A stretch of DNA of 20,916 nt from JANMZR01 sp031383555. Lineage in GTDB: Bacteria; Bacteroidota; Bacteroidia; Cytophagales; Spirosomataceae. How positions within the stretch are numbered: the stretch's first letter is position 1; each line of letters begins with the position of its first letter. Positions 1 through 6,305 of this stretch are shown piece after piece. The notes beneath the pieces were generated by a model that was given only the letters and a program-made list of their open reading frames with translations, was not told the DNA's origin and ran no database searches. Made by a program: the position numbers and the translations under genes. The stretch covers positions 1 through 20,916 of the forward strand of contig JANMZR010000077.1 in the NCBI GenBank assembly GCA_031383555.1, in the 5' to 3' direction.

Positions 1-169
1 AATTTATTAGGACTATAAAAAAATCTCAGAAAAGGGAAAATAATTGAATTAAAATTCTAATATACATTCAAATATTATAAAAAATAAAAAAATTAAACTA
101 CAGAAACAGGCCCAATTTGATCCAAATCGCCTATTTTTAAAAATAAATTAAAAATAATAGTACTTTGTA

Positions 170-201
170 TTGCATAGTACATAATAAAACATATATCTTT
201 G
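170..201 (+). promoter_or_regulatory. Bacteroidota-type promoter for the small secreted-protein gene
   Basis: A TATCTTTG element at 194-201 matches the Bacteroidota -7 consensus TAnnTTTG. A TTG lies 21 bases upstream at 170-172, where the -33 element is expected. The ATG of the next gene follows 28 bases after the -7 element. The match is by eye only, in a very AT-rich stretch. Confidence 0.45.
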
Positions 202-229
202 TATTGTAATTATAAACTCATAAAGAATT

Positions 230-436
230 ATGAAGCTAAAATTAATAATATCTTTCTTGCTGATTTTAACATTGAATCAAGGTTTTGCCATTGGTTTTCC
301 GCATGGTTATTCAAAAAAGAAAACAATTGAGCCAATAGAAAATACCAGAAAAGAGAGTAAAATAGAAAAGAAAATTTCTGTCTTTAAAAGCACTATTTCG
401 ATAGTAATTGAAACTATTGTTGCTTTAAGAAAGTAA
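230..436 (+). CDS. Small secreted or membrane-associated protein, 68 aa, unknown function
   Basis: I do not recognise this protein. Residues 1-20 form a classical signal peptide (MKLK, a hydrophobic stretch, then a probable cleavage site after GFA). The rest is short and basic, rich in Lys and Glu, and has no cysteine. A Bacteroidota-type promoter sits at a sensible distance upstream, which together with the signal peptide is the main support that the frame is real. It runs convergently towards the response-regulator gene, with only 18 bases between the two stop codons. The product would be exported to the periplasm or cell surface. It could also be a chance frame in AT-rich DNA. Confidence 0.45.
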   Translation: MKLKLIISFLLILTLNQGFAIGFPHGYSKKKTIEPIENTRKESKIEKKISVFKSTISIVIETIVALRK

Positions 437-454
437 AAAAAGTTTAGAATCGAA

Positions 455-1108
455 TCAATAAAGTTGGTTCTTTACAGCATATACCACAACACCAGCTGTA
501 TTTTTAACACCTAATTTTTCCATAATGCTATTCCTGTGACCATCAACGGTGCGAGCACTTAGGCATACTTTGTCGGCAATTTGAGCAGTTGTGAGGCCCT
601 CACATACTAAATTTATTATTTCCAACTCACGTTCAGTAAAATGAATTTTATTAGAAAAAGATGCTTCCTTTTTTCGGCTCTTATCCAAAAATCGTCTATG
701 CATTACTTTATTTAAAAAAGGCCCATAATAATAGTCTTCTTTTATAATTGTACGAATAGCCAGTTCAACTTCCTCAGTATCAGTATCTTTAAGCAAATAT
801 CCATTAGCGCCAAGTTCCATCAAATGTGTTACAAATTGGTCTTCGTCGTGCATTGATATCACAATAACCTTAACTTCAGGCCAATTATTTTTTATATATT
901 CGGTGGCCTTCATTCCGTCCATTACTGGCATTTGAAGGTCCATAATAACCAAATCAGGCGAGTACTCAGGCAACTGGTCTATTAATTCCTGACCGTTAGA
1001 TGCTTCTAGTACCATCTCAAAATCAGGAATAGACTTTAAAAGTGAAACCATTCCTCTTCTGAAAAGAGCATGGTCATCAGCAATTGCGATTTTTATTGGG
1101 TTTGGCAT
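455..1108 (-). CDS. NarL/FixJ-family response regulator (REC + LuxR-type HTH)
   Basis: Cytoplasmic DNA-binding response regulator of 217 residues, the normal family length. The receiver domain (about 5-120) shows the acidic pair D11-D12, the phospho-acceptor D57 in the IMDLQMP motif, S85 and K107 in the YLLKD motif. The C-terminal LuxR/GerE helix-turn-helix spans about 158-213 (TERELEI through SARTVDGHRNSIMEKLGV). It lies 59 bases downstream of the histidine kinase on the same strand and is almost certainly its partner: phosphorylation at D57 should control DNA binding. It is the last gene of a seven-part minus-strand block of two small CPNxC proteins, two 7TM proteins, a kinase stub and a full kinase. 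Target genes cannot be told from the sequence. Confidence 0.95.
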   Translation of the reverse strand: MPNPIKIAIADDHALFRRGMVSLLKSIPDFEMVLEASNGQELIDQLPEYSPDLVIMDLQMPVMDGMKATEYIKNNWPEVKVIVISMHDEDQFVTHLMELGANGYLLKDTDTEEVELAIRTIIKEDYYYGPFLNKVMHRRFLDKSRKKEASFSNKIHFTERELEIINLVCEGLTTAQIADKVCLSARTVDGHRNSIMEKLGVKNTAGVVVYAVKNQLY

Positions 1109-1167
1109 AAGAAGTAGTAAATGACTAAAAGTTAGTACAATAATAAATAAAAAAAATTAAATAATAA

Positions 1168-1965
1168 TTAATTCAATATTGGGTTGGTCAGATTTACTTC
1201 AATATTTATTTTAGCGCCCTTTCCTATGCCAACATCATAATTAATGCTTCCATTTATAACCGATAATCGAGATTCAATATTTCGAATTCCTATACCCGTT
1301 TTGGGGTTGGCCATCACTTCTTCCAAATCAAAACCCTTTCCGTTGTCGGCTACTTTAAGTTGCAATTGATTGTCGTTTTGGTTCAATTCAATATTTATTT
1401 GACTGGCCTCTGCATGTTTAAGGCTGTTATTTACTAACTCTTGAACAATTCTAAAAAATATAAGTGCAATTTTTTTAGAAAATAAACTTTCATCAATTCC
1501 ATTGGCATGAAAAGTAACATCCACACCTGTTACAGAACTAAATTTTTCCGCAAATTCTTTCAGACCAATTTCAAGACCAAATTTATCAAGCGTGGCTGGC
1601 ATCAATTCTTTTGAGATACGCCTCACATTGCCAATGGCATCGTTAAGTAGTTCGTTGGTTTGATTAAAAAAATCTGCGGCTAACTCATTATCTTTCAGCT
1701 GTTTACCTAATAATGAAAGTTGCATTCTAGTCGCTGAAAGTAAGGTGCCAATATCGTCATGTAGGTCGCCTCCTATTTGCCTACGCACATTCTCTTGTGA
1801 GTCGACAGATGCTTCTAATAAATTACGTTGATGAATAATGTTTAGACGGTTCATTTCATCTTGCTGCTGCTGTTGCCTTCGCATGTATACAAGCACAAAC
1901 GAAATAATACCTACCGCCAAAATTAATATAACTGCAGTTCCCAATATGATTACTTTAGGTTCCAT
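1168..1965 (-). CDS. Sensor histidine kinase, NarX/DegS-like (HisKA_3 + HATPase_c), without a sensor domain
   Basis: A 265-residue kinase. One transmembrane helix lies at about 5-27, followed by a Gln-rich linker (31-35) and a coiled segment. The HisKA_3 dimerisation domain has the phospho-acceptor H69 in the GDLHDDIG motif. The ATPase domain has N180 in ELVNNSLKHA, DNGKGF at 207-212 and GIGIRN at 224-229, all intact. Only about four residues precede the helix and there is no PAS, GAF or periplasmic domain, so it cannot sense by itself in the usual way. Its ATG lies 16 bases inside the end of the 7TM protein gene, which suggests translational coupling and a physical partnership. The product should phosphorylate the response regulator encoded 59 bases downstream. 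Confidence 0.94.
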   Translation of the reverse strand: MEPKVIILGTAVILILAVGIISFVLVYMRRQQQQQDEMNRLNIIHQRNLLEASVDSQENVRRQIGGDLHDDIGTLLSATRMQLSLLGKQLKDNELAADFFNQTNELLNDAIGNVRRISKELMPATLDKFGLEIGLKEFAEKFSSVTGVDVTFHANGIDESLFSKKIALIFFRIVQELVNNSLKHAEASQINIELNQNDNQLQLKVADNGKGFDLEEVMANPKTGIGIRNIESRLSVINGSINYDVGIGKGAKINIEVNLTNPILN

Positions 1966-2723
1966 TGGCTTTTGTTATATTTAATTTTGCTTATGCCTAT
2001 TGCAAGAAATAATCTAAAAATAATTAAGGGTATGGCAACAATATCATAAAGATAGCTAAGACTTAAATCTTTACTAGAAAGTATTTTTGTATTAAATAAA
2101 GATACAAAAAAAGATCCTGCAAAATATATAAACACTCCAGAATTAATCCAAAATAAAGAGGAATTTGAAAGCTTATATACTTTTTGGATAAATAATAAAT
2201 AGTAATAACTCAATAAAGCAATAATTAAAAAACCGAGCGATTGAATAGTTGTGGAATAATCATTGAGCTGAGAACTAGAATTTATTATATTATATACAAT
2301 TCCAAGTAAAACAACAATGGTAATGAACTTAAAATATTGATTAATTTTATTGAATTTTATTGAATTTTGATAAAAAATAAAGAGGCATAGTGTTTCAAAA
2401 AAATAAAATAATAAATATATAATGTGGTTGTTATATTTATGTGCTGAATAGTAGCCGCCAATAATTTCTAAAAAAAAAATTAGTGCGACATAAAAAACAA
2501 TTATTTTAGAGTTTTCCCAAATAGTATTAAAATAAATACAACAAGATAATATTGGGAAAATACAGGAAATTAGTGCTAAAAAATCAAACGGATTATTCCA
2601 AAGATAATCATATAGATAACTTTTTAGTATATCGATTTCATTATTGAATAAGAAGTAAATCAAATTAAGCAAAATCAGTATTTGAATTAGCACATTGATT
2701 TGGACATGGAAAAGAAGAAGCAT
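1950..2723 (-). CDS. 7-helix membrane protein, copy A, probable sensor partner of the adjacent kinase
   Basis: Integral membrane protein of unknown biochemical function; about seven hydrophobic helices. It is a clear paralogue of the gene at 3291-3980: both share an NNPFD/ENPTD start, GYY/GYF-A followed by NNH and a helix ending in FE, DYS..IQSL followed by SYYY, a LFW helix, and IFR.FLAI.ISK.KY at the end. Proteins of this general NNH...E type occur next to kinases in Bacteroidota (from memory, not checked). The start is uncertain. The only ATG (2723) makes the gene overlap the upstream small-protein gene by 59 bases, adding about 20 residues the paralogue lacks. A TTG at 2661-2663, one base after that gene's stop, is the likelier start. 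The 3' end overlaps the kinase by 16 bases. Confidence 0.8.
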   Translation of the reverse strand: MLLLFHVQINVLIQILILLNLIYFLFNNEIDILKSYLYDYLWNNPFDFLALISCIFPILSCCIYFNTIWENSKIIVFYVALIFFLEIIGGYYSAHKYNNHIIYLLFYFFETLCLFIFYQNSIKFNKINQYFKFITIVVLLGIVYNIINSSSQLNDYSTTIQSLGFLIIALLSYYYLLFIQKVYKLSNSSLFWINSGVFIYFAGSFFVSLFNTKILSSKDLSLSYLYDIVAIPLIIFRLFLAIGISKIKYNKSQWNLK

Positions 2724-3030
2724 ATATCCCAGAGCCAGCGGCTGGCATATCTTTATCCCCAGTTACAGAAAAATCTCCTTTAAACACATTGTTACCATCA
2801 GGATTTACAGCTACAATAAAATTGTCAAAATCACCTTTTTCGTCGTTACCTATGTACACTCTTATACCCATATTAGTAGAGTTAGCAAGTAGCGTTTCAA
2901 GTACAGCCCTTGAAAAATAATGTGCTTTAATTGTTCCTTTTTTGTGATTAGCTTTAAATTTCTTTACTTTTTTTCTTCCTTCGTCAGGAGTAATTTCTAG
3001 ACCCATTTCGGTACCGATAAACATTGCCAT
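2665..3030 (-). CDS. Small soluble protein with C-terminal CPNxC tail, copy A, unknown function
   Basis: A 121-residue protein without a signal peptide or membrane helix; I do not know its function. It is a paralogue of the protein at 3992-4375. Conserved points are MF.G near the start, TPDEGRKKVKK (about 14-24), IKAHYFSRAVLE.LLA (about 34-49), GIRVY.G (about 55-61), and a Gly-rich SGIYAS followed by CPNQC, its only two cysteines. The last 20 residues after the Gly are exactly as long as in the paralogue. Residues 1 (ATG 3030) and 3 (ATG 3024) are both possible starts; the paralogue aligns equally well with either. It is followed within one base, or overlapped, by the 7TM gene, so the two are probably made together. 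Confidence 0.82.
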   Translation of the reverse strand: MAMFIGTEMGLEITPDEGRKKVKKFKANHKKGTIKAHYFSRAVLETLLANSTNMGIRVYIGNDEKGDFDNFIVAVNPDGNNVFKGDFSVTGDKDMPAAGSGIYASSFPCPNQCANSNTDFA

Positions 3031-3147
3031 ATCTTTTTAATTTAGGGATGAATATTAGTAATTTTTTTATGATTTTAGTCAATTATAAAATCATATTAAT
3101 ATTTGATTATTTATATCTGATTAGGTCGAGAGATTTATCTTTTAACT

Positions 3148-3282
3148 TTAATACTTTGACTGAACTTTTACCATTTTTTGATGAAAATATATCACTAACC
3201 CAATTACAAGCCCAGCCATCGTTAACATGGCTATGGTTCCAATTTTGATAATAAGTGCTATTTCTTCGGTACTTTGACTCAT
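3148..3282 (-). pseudogene. Kinase N-terminal stub (44 aa): membrane anchor of a lost histidine kinase
   Basis: A short open frame beginning 8 bases after the stop of the second 7TM gene, exactly where the other copy of the unit has its histidine kinase. The translation starts MSQSTEEIALIIKIGT and continues as one hydrophobic helix (about 8-32) and a YFHQKM basic/polar end, then stops. It lines up with the first 44 residues of the full kinase (EPKVIILGT..., helix, VYMRRQQQQ), sharing IxxGT, a Gly near mid-helix and a Y plus basic residues after it. No H-box or ATPase sequence remains in the 117 bases before the next gene. It is either a truncated kinase or a retained single-helix peptide. The frame was found by reading the minus strand directly. 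Confidence 0.62.
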
Positions 3283-3290
3283 GCTTACTA

Positions 3291-3980
3291 TTAATTGATT
3301 CTTAAATTGGTGTATTTTGTTTTAGAAATTGCAATGGCTAGAAATATCCTAAATATTACAACCAATATATTAGCGATGATAAATAAATCACCCATGTTTT
3401 TAGATTTTTCGCTTAATAGTGTAGTAATAAACATATACACAAAAAAAATGCCCGAAAAATAAACAAAAGAACCTGTGGTAACCCAAAAAAGAACAGATCT
3501 ACCTAGTATTATAGAAACTGAATTGGATAAAATATAATAATATGAAACCAAACTTATTGAAATAAAACAAAGTGATTGAATTGAAATTGAGTAATCACTT
3601 ACTAAAGATGTTCCATTAAAAATATTAATTGTAATTGCGGCAATTACAATTAAACCTAGCATAATAAATATTTTATTATAAAGCTTATTTTCAATTAATT
3701 GTATATAAAAAATAACTAGGAAAACTGCTTCAAAAACAAAAAAAGTCAGAATAATTAAATGATTATTTCTACTAAATGCCGCAAAATATCCGCTAATTAG
3801 ATCAAATATTAAAATTAAAAGTGAATAAAAAAATAGAATTCGATAATTGCTCCAACATGATTTAAAATAGAAAGCACAAAAAATAATAGGTAAAAAACAT
3901 GATAAAAACGCAGCCATATCTGTTGGATTTTCCACTAAATATCCCAAAAAATATTTCTCTAATTTACCTTCTGTATTCAT
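3291..3980 (-). CDS. 7-helix membrane protein, copy B, unknown function
   Basis: A 229-residue integral membrane protein with about seven hydrophobic helices (roughly 22-40, 48-68, 73-92, 98-117, 128-148, 160-185 and 196-215) and short loops. It is the paralogue of copy A at 1950-2723 and shares its landmarks: ENPTD before helix 1, GYFAA..RNNH before helix 3, a Glu in FEA within helix 3, DYS..IQSL before helix 5, SYYY, LFW in helix 6, and IFRIFLAIAISKTKY at the end. The ATG at 3980 lies 11 bases after the stop of small protein B, so the pair is probably co-transcribed. Downstream, instead of a whole kinase, there is only a kinase-like anchor of 44 residues. I infer it once had, or now shares, the kinase at 1168-1965. 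Confidence 0.85.
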   Translation of the reverse strand: MNTEGKLEKYFLGYLVENPTDMAAFLSCFLPIIFCAFYFKSCWSNYRILFFYSLLILIFDLISGYFAAFSRNNHLIILTFFVFEAVFLVIFYIQLIENKLYNKIFIMLGLIVIAAITINIFNGTSLVSDYSISIQSLCFISISLVSYYYILSNSVSIILGRSVLFWVTTGSFVYFSGIFFVYMFITTLLSEKSKNMGDLFIIANILVVIFRIFLAIAISKTKYTNLRIN

Positions 3981-3991
3981 TACAAATTCTA

Positions 3992-4375
3992 TTAAGCTAA
4001 ACTAGTTGAGCTACTTGGGCATCTATTTGGGCACCAACTAGTTGAAGCATATATGCCGCCTGAATCACCTCCAACATCTTTACCGCCTATTTCGGTAAAC
4101 TCCCCTGTGAAAATATTTTCACCTTTTGCATCTACCCCAACTAACACGGCATCAATATCGGCTTTTTCAGTCATCCCATAATAAACCCTAATGCCTTTAA
4201 TATTTTTTTTGTCGGCCAAAAGCTTTTCTAAAACTGCTCTGCTAAAATAATGTGCTTTAATATCAGTTGGTTTTCTATTATAATTATACTTTCTTACTCT
4301 TTTGCGAGCTTCGTCAGGGCTTAATGCTGTTCCTCTTTCATTACCTGTAAACATTGGTTTGTAGTGAGTTTCCAT
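3992..4375 (-). CDS. Small soluble protein with C-terminal CPNxC tail, copy B, unknown function
   Basis: A 127-residue protein from the chosen ATG at 4375 (METHYKPMFTGNERG). A start at 4447 is possible but adds 24 hydrophobic/basic residues not matched in the paralogue, so I reject it. It is related throughout to the protein at 2665-3030: SPDEARKRVRK, IKAHYFSRAVLEKLLA, GIRVYYG, and a tail in which GG is followed by IYAS and CPNRC, with the two Cys the only ones in the protein. No signal peptide or helix is seen. It is the first gene of the minus-strand block. Its function is unknown; candidate roles are a cytoplasmic regulator or ligand of the 7TM protein, or a precursor whose Cys-bearing end is modified. 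Confidence 0.82.
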   Translation of the reverse strand: METHYKPMFTGNERGTALSPDEARKRVRKYNYNRKPTDIKAHYFSRAVLEKLLADKKNIKGIRVYYGMTEKADIDAVLVGVDAKGENIFTGEFTEIGGKDVGGDSGGIYASTSWCPNRCPSSSTSLA

Positions 4376-4474
4376 TTTAATAATATTTGGTTTTTGTTGT
4401 TTAAAAAAATCTTTAATACAATAATAACTAATTTCCAATTTAACCACAAATTAGCCACTACAATTTTAGCATAA

Positions 4475-4493
4475 ATACCTGAAAAACAGGTAT
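4475..4493. repeat. Inverted repeat ATACCTG-N5-CAGGTAT, candidate operator
   Basis: Perfect 7-bp arms (4475-4481 and 4487-4493) around a 5-base A-rich spacer. It lies 100 bases upstream of the first gene of the small protein/7TM/kinase block and is more GC-rich than its surroundings. There is no T-tract on either side, so a terminator is unlikely. A binding site for a dimeric regulator, such as the block's own response regulator, is possible but unproven. Confidence 0.35.
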
Positions 4494-4763
4494 AATTACT
4501 GTACCTCACTTATTAAAAATCTTTTGCTCGATTCTTTTAAAAATATGTATCGAATCCGAACATTATAAAATTATTTATTTTTTATAAACTATTCATTATC
4601 AGTTATTTGTAATTTTGGTACAATTTTCAATGTAATATATTGTTCAATTATAACTAGGATTAATGGATTGTTTTATAGTGTTAAATTATTTAATTTTTTA
4701 GTAATGCACTACTATAAATATCACTTTTTGAACCTATTTTGAACCGCTTATCCTAATTAGCAA

Positions 4764-4792
4764 TTGCCTTAAATTTTTCCTTTTTAACATTG
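4764..4792 (+). promoter_or_regulatory. Weak promoter candidate for the TolC-like gene
   Basis: TTG at 4764-4766 and TAACATTG at 4785-4792 (one mismatch to TAnnTTTG) are 18 bases apart, and the ATG follows 20 bases later. Position fits; the sequence match is only partial. Confidence 0.25.
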
Positions 4793-4811
4793 TACATTCA
4801 AATTTGAAATC

Positions 4812-6179
4812 ATGAACATTACCAAACTTTTCTCATTCATTTTAATATTATTTGTTGCAAATGATTTATTTGCACAAACAGCTGCGGTTCAAGCTGCTAC
4901 TGGGGACTCAAAAATATCGTTACAAAAGGCCGTTGATATAGCCTTAAAAAACAACATCCAGATAAAGCAATCTACGGTTTCTGTGCAAAGTTCAGAATTA
5001 ATTTTACAACAGTCTAAAAACAACAAACTACCGTCTGTGAATGGCTATTCGGGGATTTCAACAAACTTTGGACGTGGTATTGACTTTATAACCAATAGCT
5101 ATACCAACCAAACCAATACCAACAATAATTTGGGGGTAAATGCTGATGTGATAGTTTATCAGGGCAATTTGATTCAAAATACAATAAAAAGAAATCAGTT
5201 AGACCTAAAAGCCACTCAACAGGACATGGCTGCCATGAAAGATAATATAGCCTTGCAAGTGGTTTTGTCATATTTGAATATTTTAAATTTTGAAGACCAA
5301 CTCACAATTGCACAAAGCCAAAGTGAAATAACCAAGCAACAGATAGATAGAACTGAAAAATTGGTGCGTGCTGGCTCACTTCCGCAAAGCAACGTTTTTG
5401 ATTTAAAAGCACAATTAGCCAATGAGGAAACTACCATTGTAAACAGTCAGAGCAGTTTGGAAACAGCCAGACTTACTTTATTACAATTGATGAACGACCC
5501 CAATTTGGAATCAATCGCATTGGATAGAATTTCATTAAATACGCCAGGTGAAGCATATGGTACATCTGCCACACAAGTGTATGAAACCGCCGAAAAATAC
5601 CAACCCGCCATTAAAGCTGCTGACTTGCGAATTGAAAGTAATATTGTAGGTATAAAAATAGCAGAGGCGGCGTTTAAGCCAAGTTTGAGCTTTTCTGGTG
5701 GCCTTGGCTCAGGCTATGGTAGTCAAGGCAAAGATTTTAAAACAGGTGAGAAAATTGGCTATTTTACCCAAATAGATAACAATTTTGCTCAAAATATAGG
5801 CTTAAATTTAAATATCCCAATTTTTAATAAATACTCAAATAAAACTCGACTTGCGCAATCCAATTTACAAAAAATAAACTCAGAGTTATCGGCCCAAAGT
5901 GCACGCCAAACTTTAAGACAAAATATTGAGCAAGCTTACGTAAATATGAACAATGCCTCAAAACGATTCGATGCGCTTACTGTACAAGTGACTGCGTTGG
6001 AAGAGTCGTTTCGGGCAGCAGATAGCCGATTCAACGCTGGTGCTATCGATTTTGTGAGTTATAACTTACAAAAAACGAATCTTGATAAAGCAAAAGCCAA
6101 CCAGATACAAGCCAAATATGACTATGTATTCAGAACGAAAATTTTAGACTTTTATCAAAATAAGCCACTTACTTTTTAG
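4812..6179 (+). CDS. TolC-family outer-membrane efflux channel
   Basis: A 455-residue outer-membrane factor of normal family length. Residues 1-21 are a signal peptide (cleavage near LFA-Q). The mature protein shows the two OEP half-repeats, about 35-245 and 255-450, each with long Ala/Gln/Ser-rich helices (for example LALKNN-type start after ISLQKAVD, and the closing QTLRQNIEQAYVNM). Members form trimers that bridge the outer membrane and periplasm and work with a periplasmic adaptor and an inner-membrane pump. The adaptor gene follows 126 bases later on the same strand, but no pump gene is present. The exported substrate cannot be predicted. Confidence 0.93.
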   Translation: MNITKLFSFILILFVANDLFAQTAAVQAATGDSKISLQKAVDIALKNNIQIKQSTVSVQSSELILQQSKNNKLPSVNGYSGISTNFGRGIDFITNSYTNQTNTNNNLGVNADVIVYQGNLIQNTIKRNQLDLKATQQDMAAMKDNIALQVVLSYLNILNFEDQLTIAQSQSEITKQQIDRTEKLVRAGSLPQSNVFDLKAQLANEETTIVNSQSSLETARLTLLQLMNDPNLESIALDRISLNTPGEAYGTSATQVYETAEKYQPAIKAADLRIESNIVGIKIAEAAFKPSLSFSGGLGSGYGSQGKDFKTGEKIGYFTQIDNNFAQNIGLNLNIPIFNKYSNKTRLAQSNLQKINSELSAQSARQTLRQNIEQAYVNMNNASKRFDALTVQVTALEESFRAADSRFNAGAIDFVSYNLQKTNLDKAKANQIQAKYDYVFRTKILDFYQNKPLTF

Positions 6180-6180
6180 C

Positions 6181-6213
6181 GTTTGGGAGTTTGAAAGTTT
6201 GTTTGTTAGTTTG
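6181..6213 (+). repeat. Short GTTTG-rich repeat in the TolC/adaptor spacer
   Basis: GTTTG occurs at 6181, 6189, 6197, 6201 and 6209, the first three with an 8-base period, in the spacer directly after the TolC-like stop codon. The units are separated by A- or T-rich bases. It may be low-complexity slippage, or an unrecognised mRNA processing or translation element within the operon. Confidence 0.4.
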
Positions 6214-6305
6214 AAATAGGTAAAAATAATAAAAGTATACTATTTTGTAAGTTAAGAACCTGGTGTTTCAAGATTTGCATAAAAAAAGCAAAAATTAAAA
6301 TAAAA

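Larger units (their letters stand above)
4376..4811 (+). other. Divergent intergenic region, 436 bp, between the signalling block and the export pair
   Basis: This AT-rich stretch separates the minus-strand block starting at 4375 from the plus-strand TolC-like gene at 4812, so it should carry both promoters. No convincing gene is present on either strand. It contains a 7-bp perfect inverted repeat (4475-4493) and a weak promoter-like pair before the TolC-like gene. I could not find a clean TAnnTTTG element for the minus-strand block. Confidence 0.6.

Noticed and set aside
3024..3248. A 74-residue plus-strand frame between the two module copies
   Set aside because: It has no family features, and the minus strand at the same place encodes the kinase-like stub in a position that fits the duplicated gene order.
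3992..4447. Longer start for small protein B (24 extra residues)
   Set aside because: The added part does not match the paralogue, while the ATG at 4375 gives a start comparable to the other copy.
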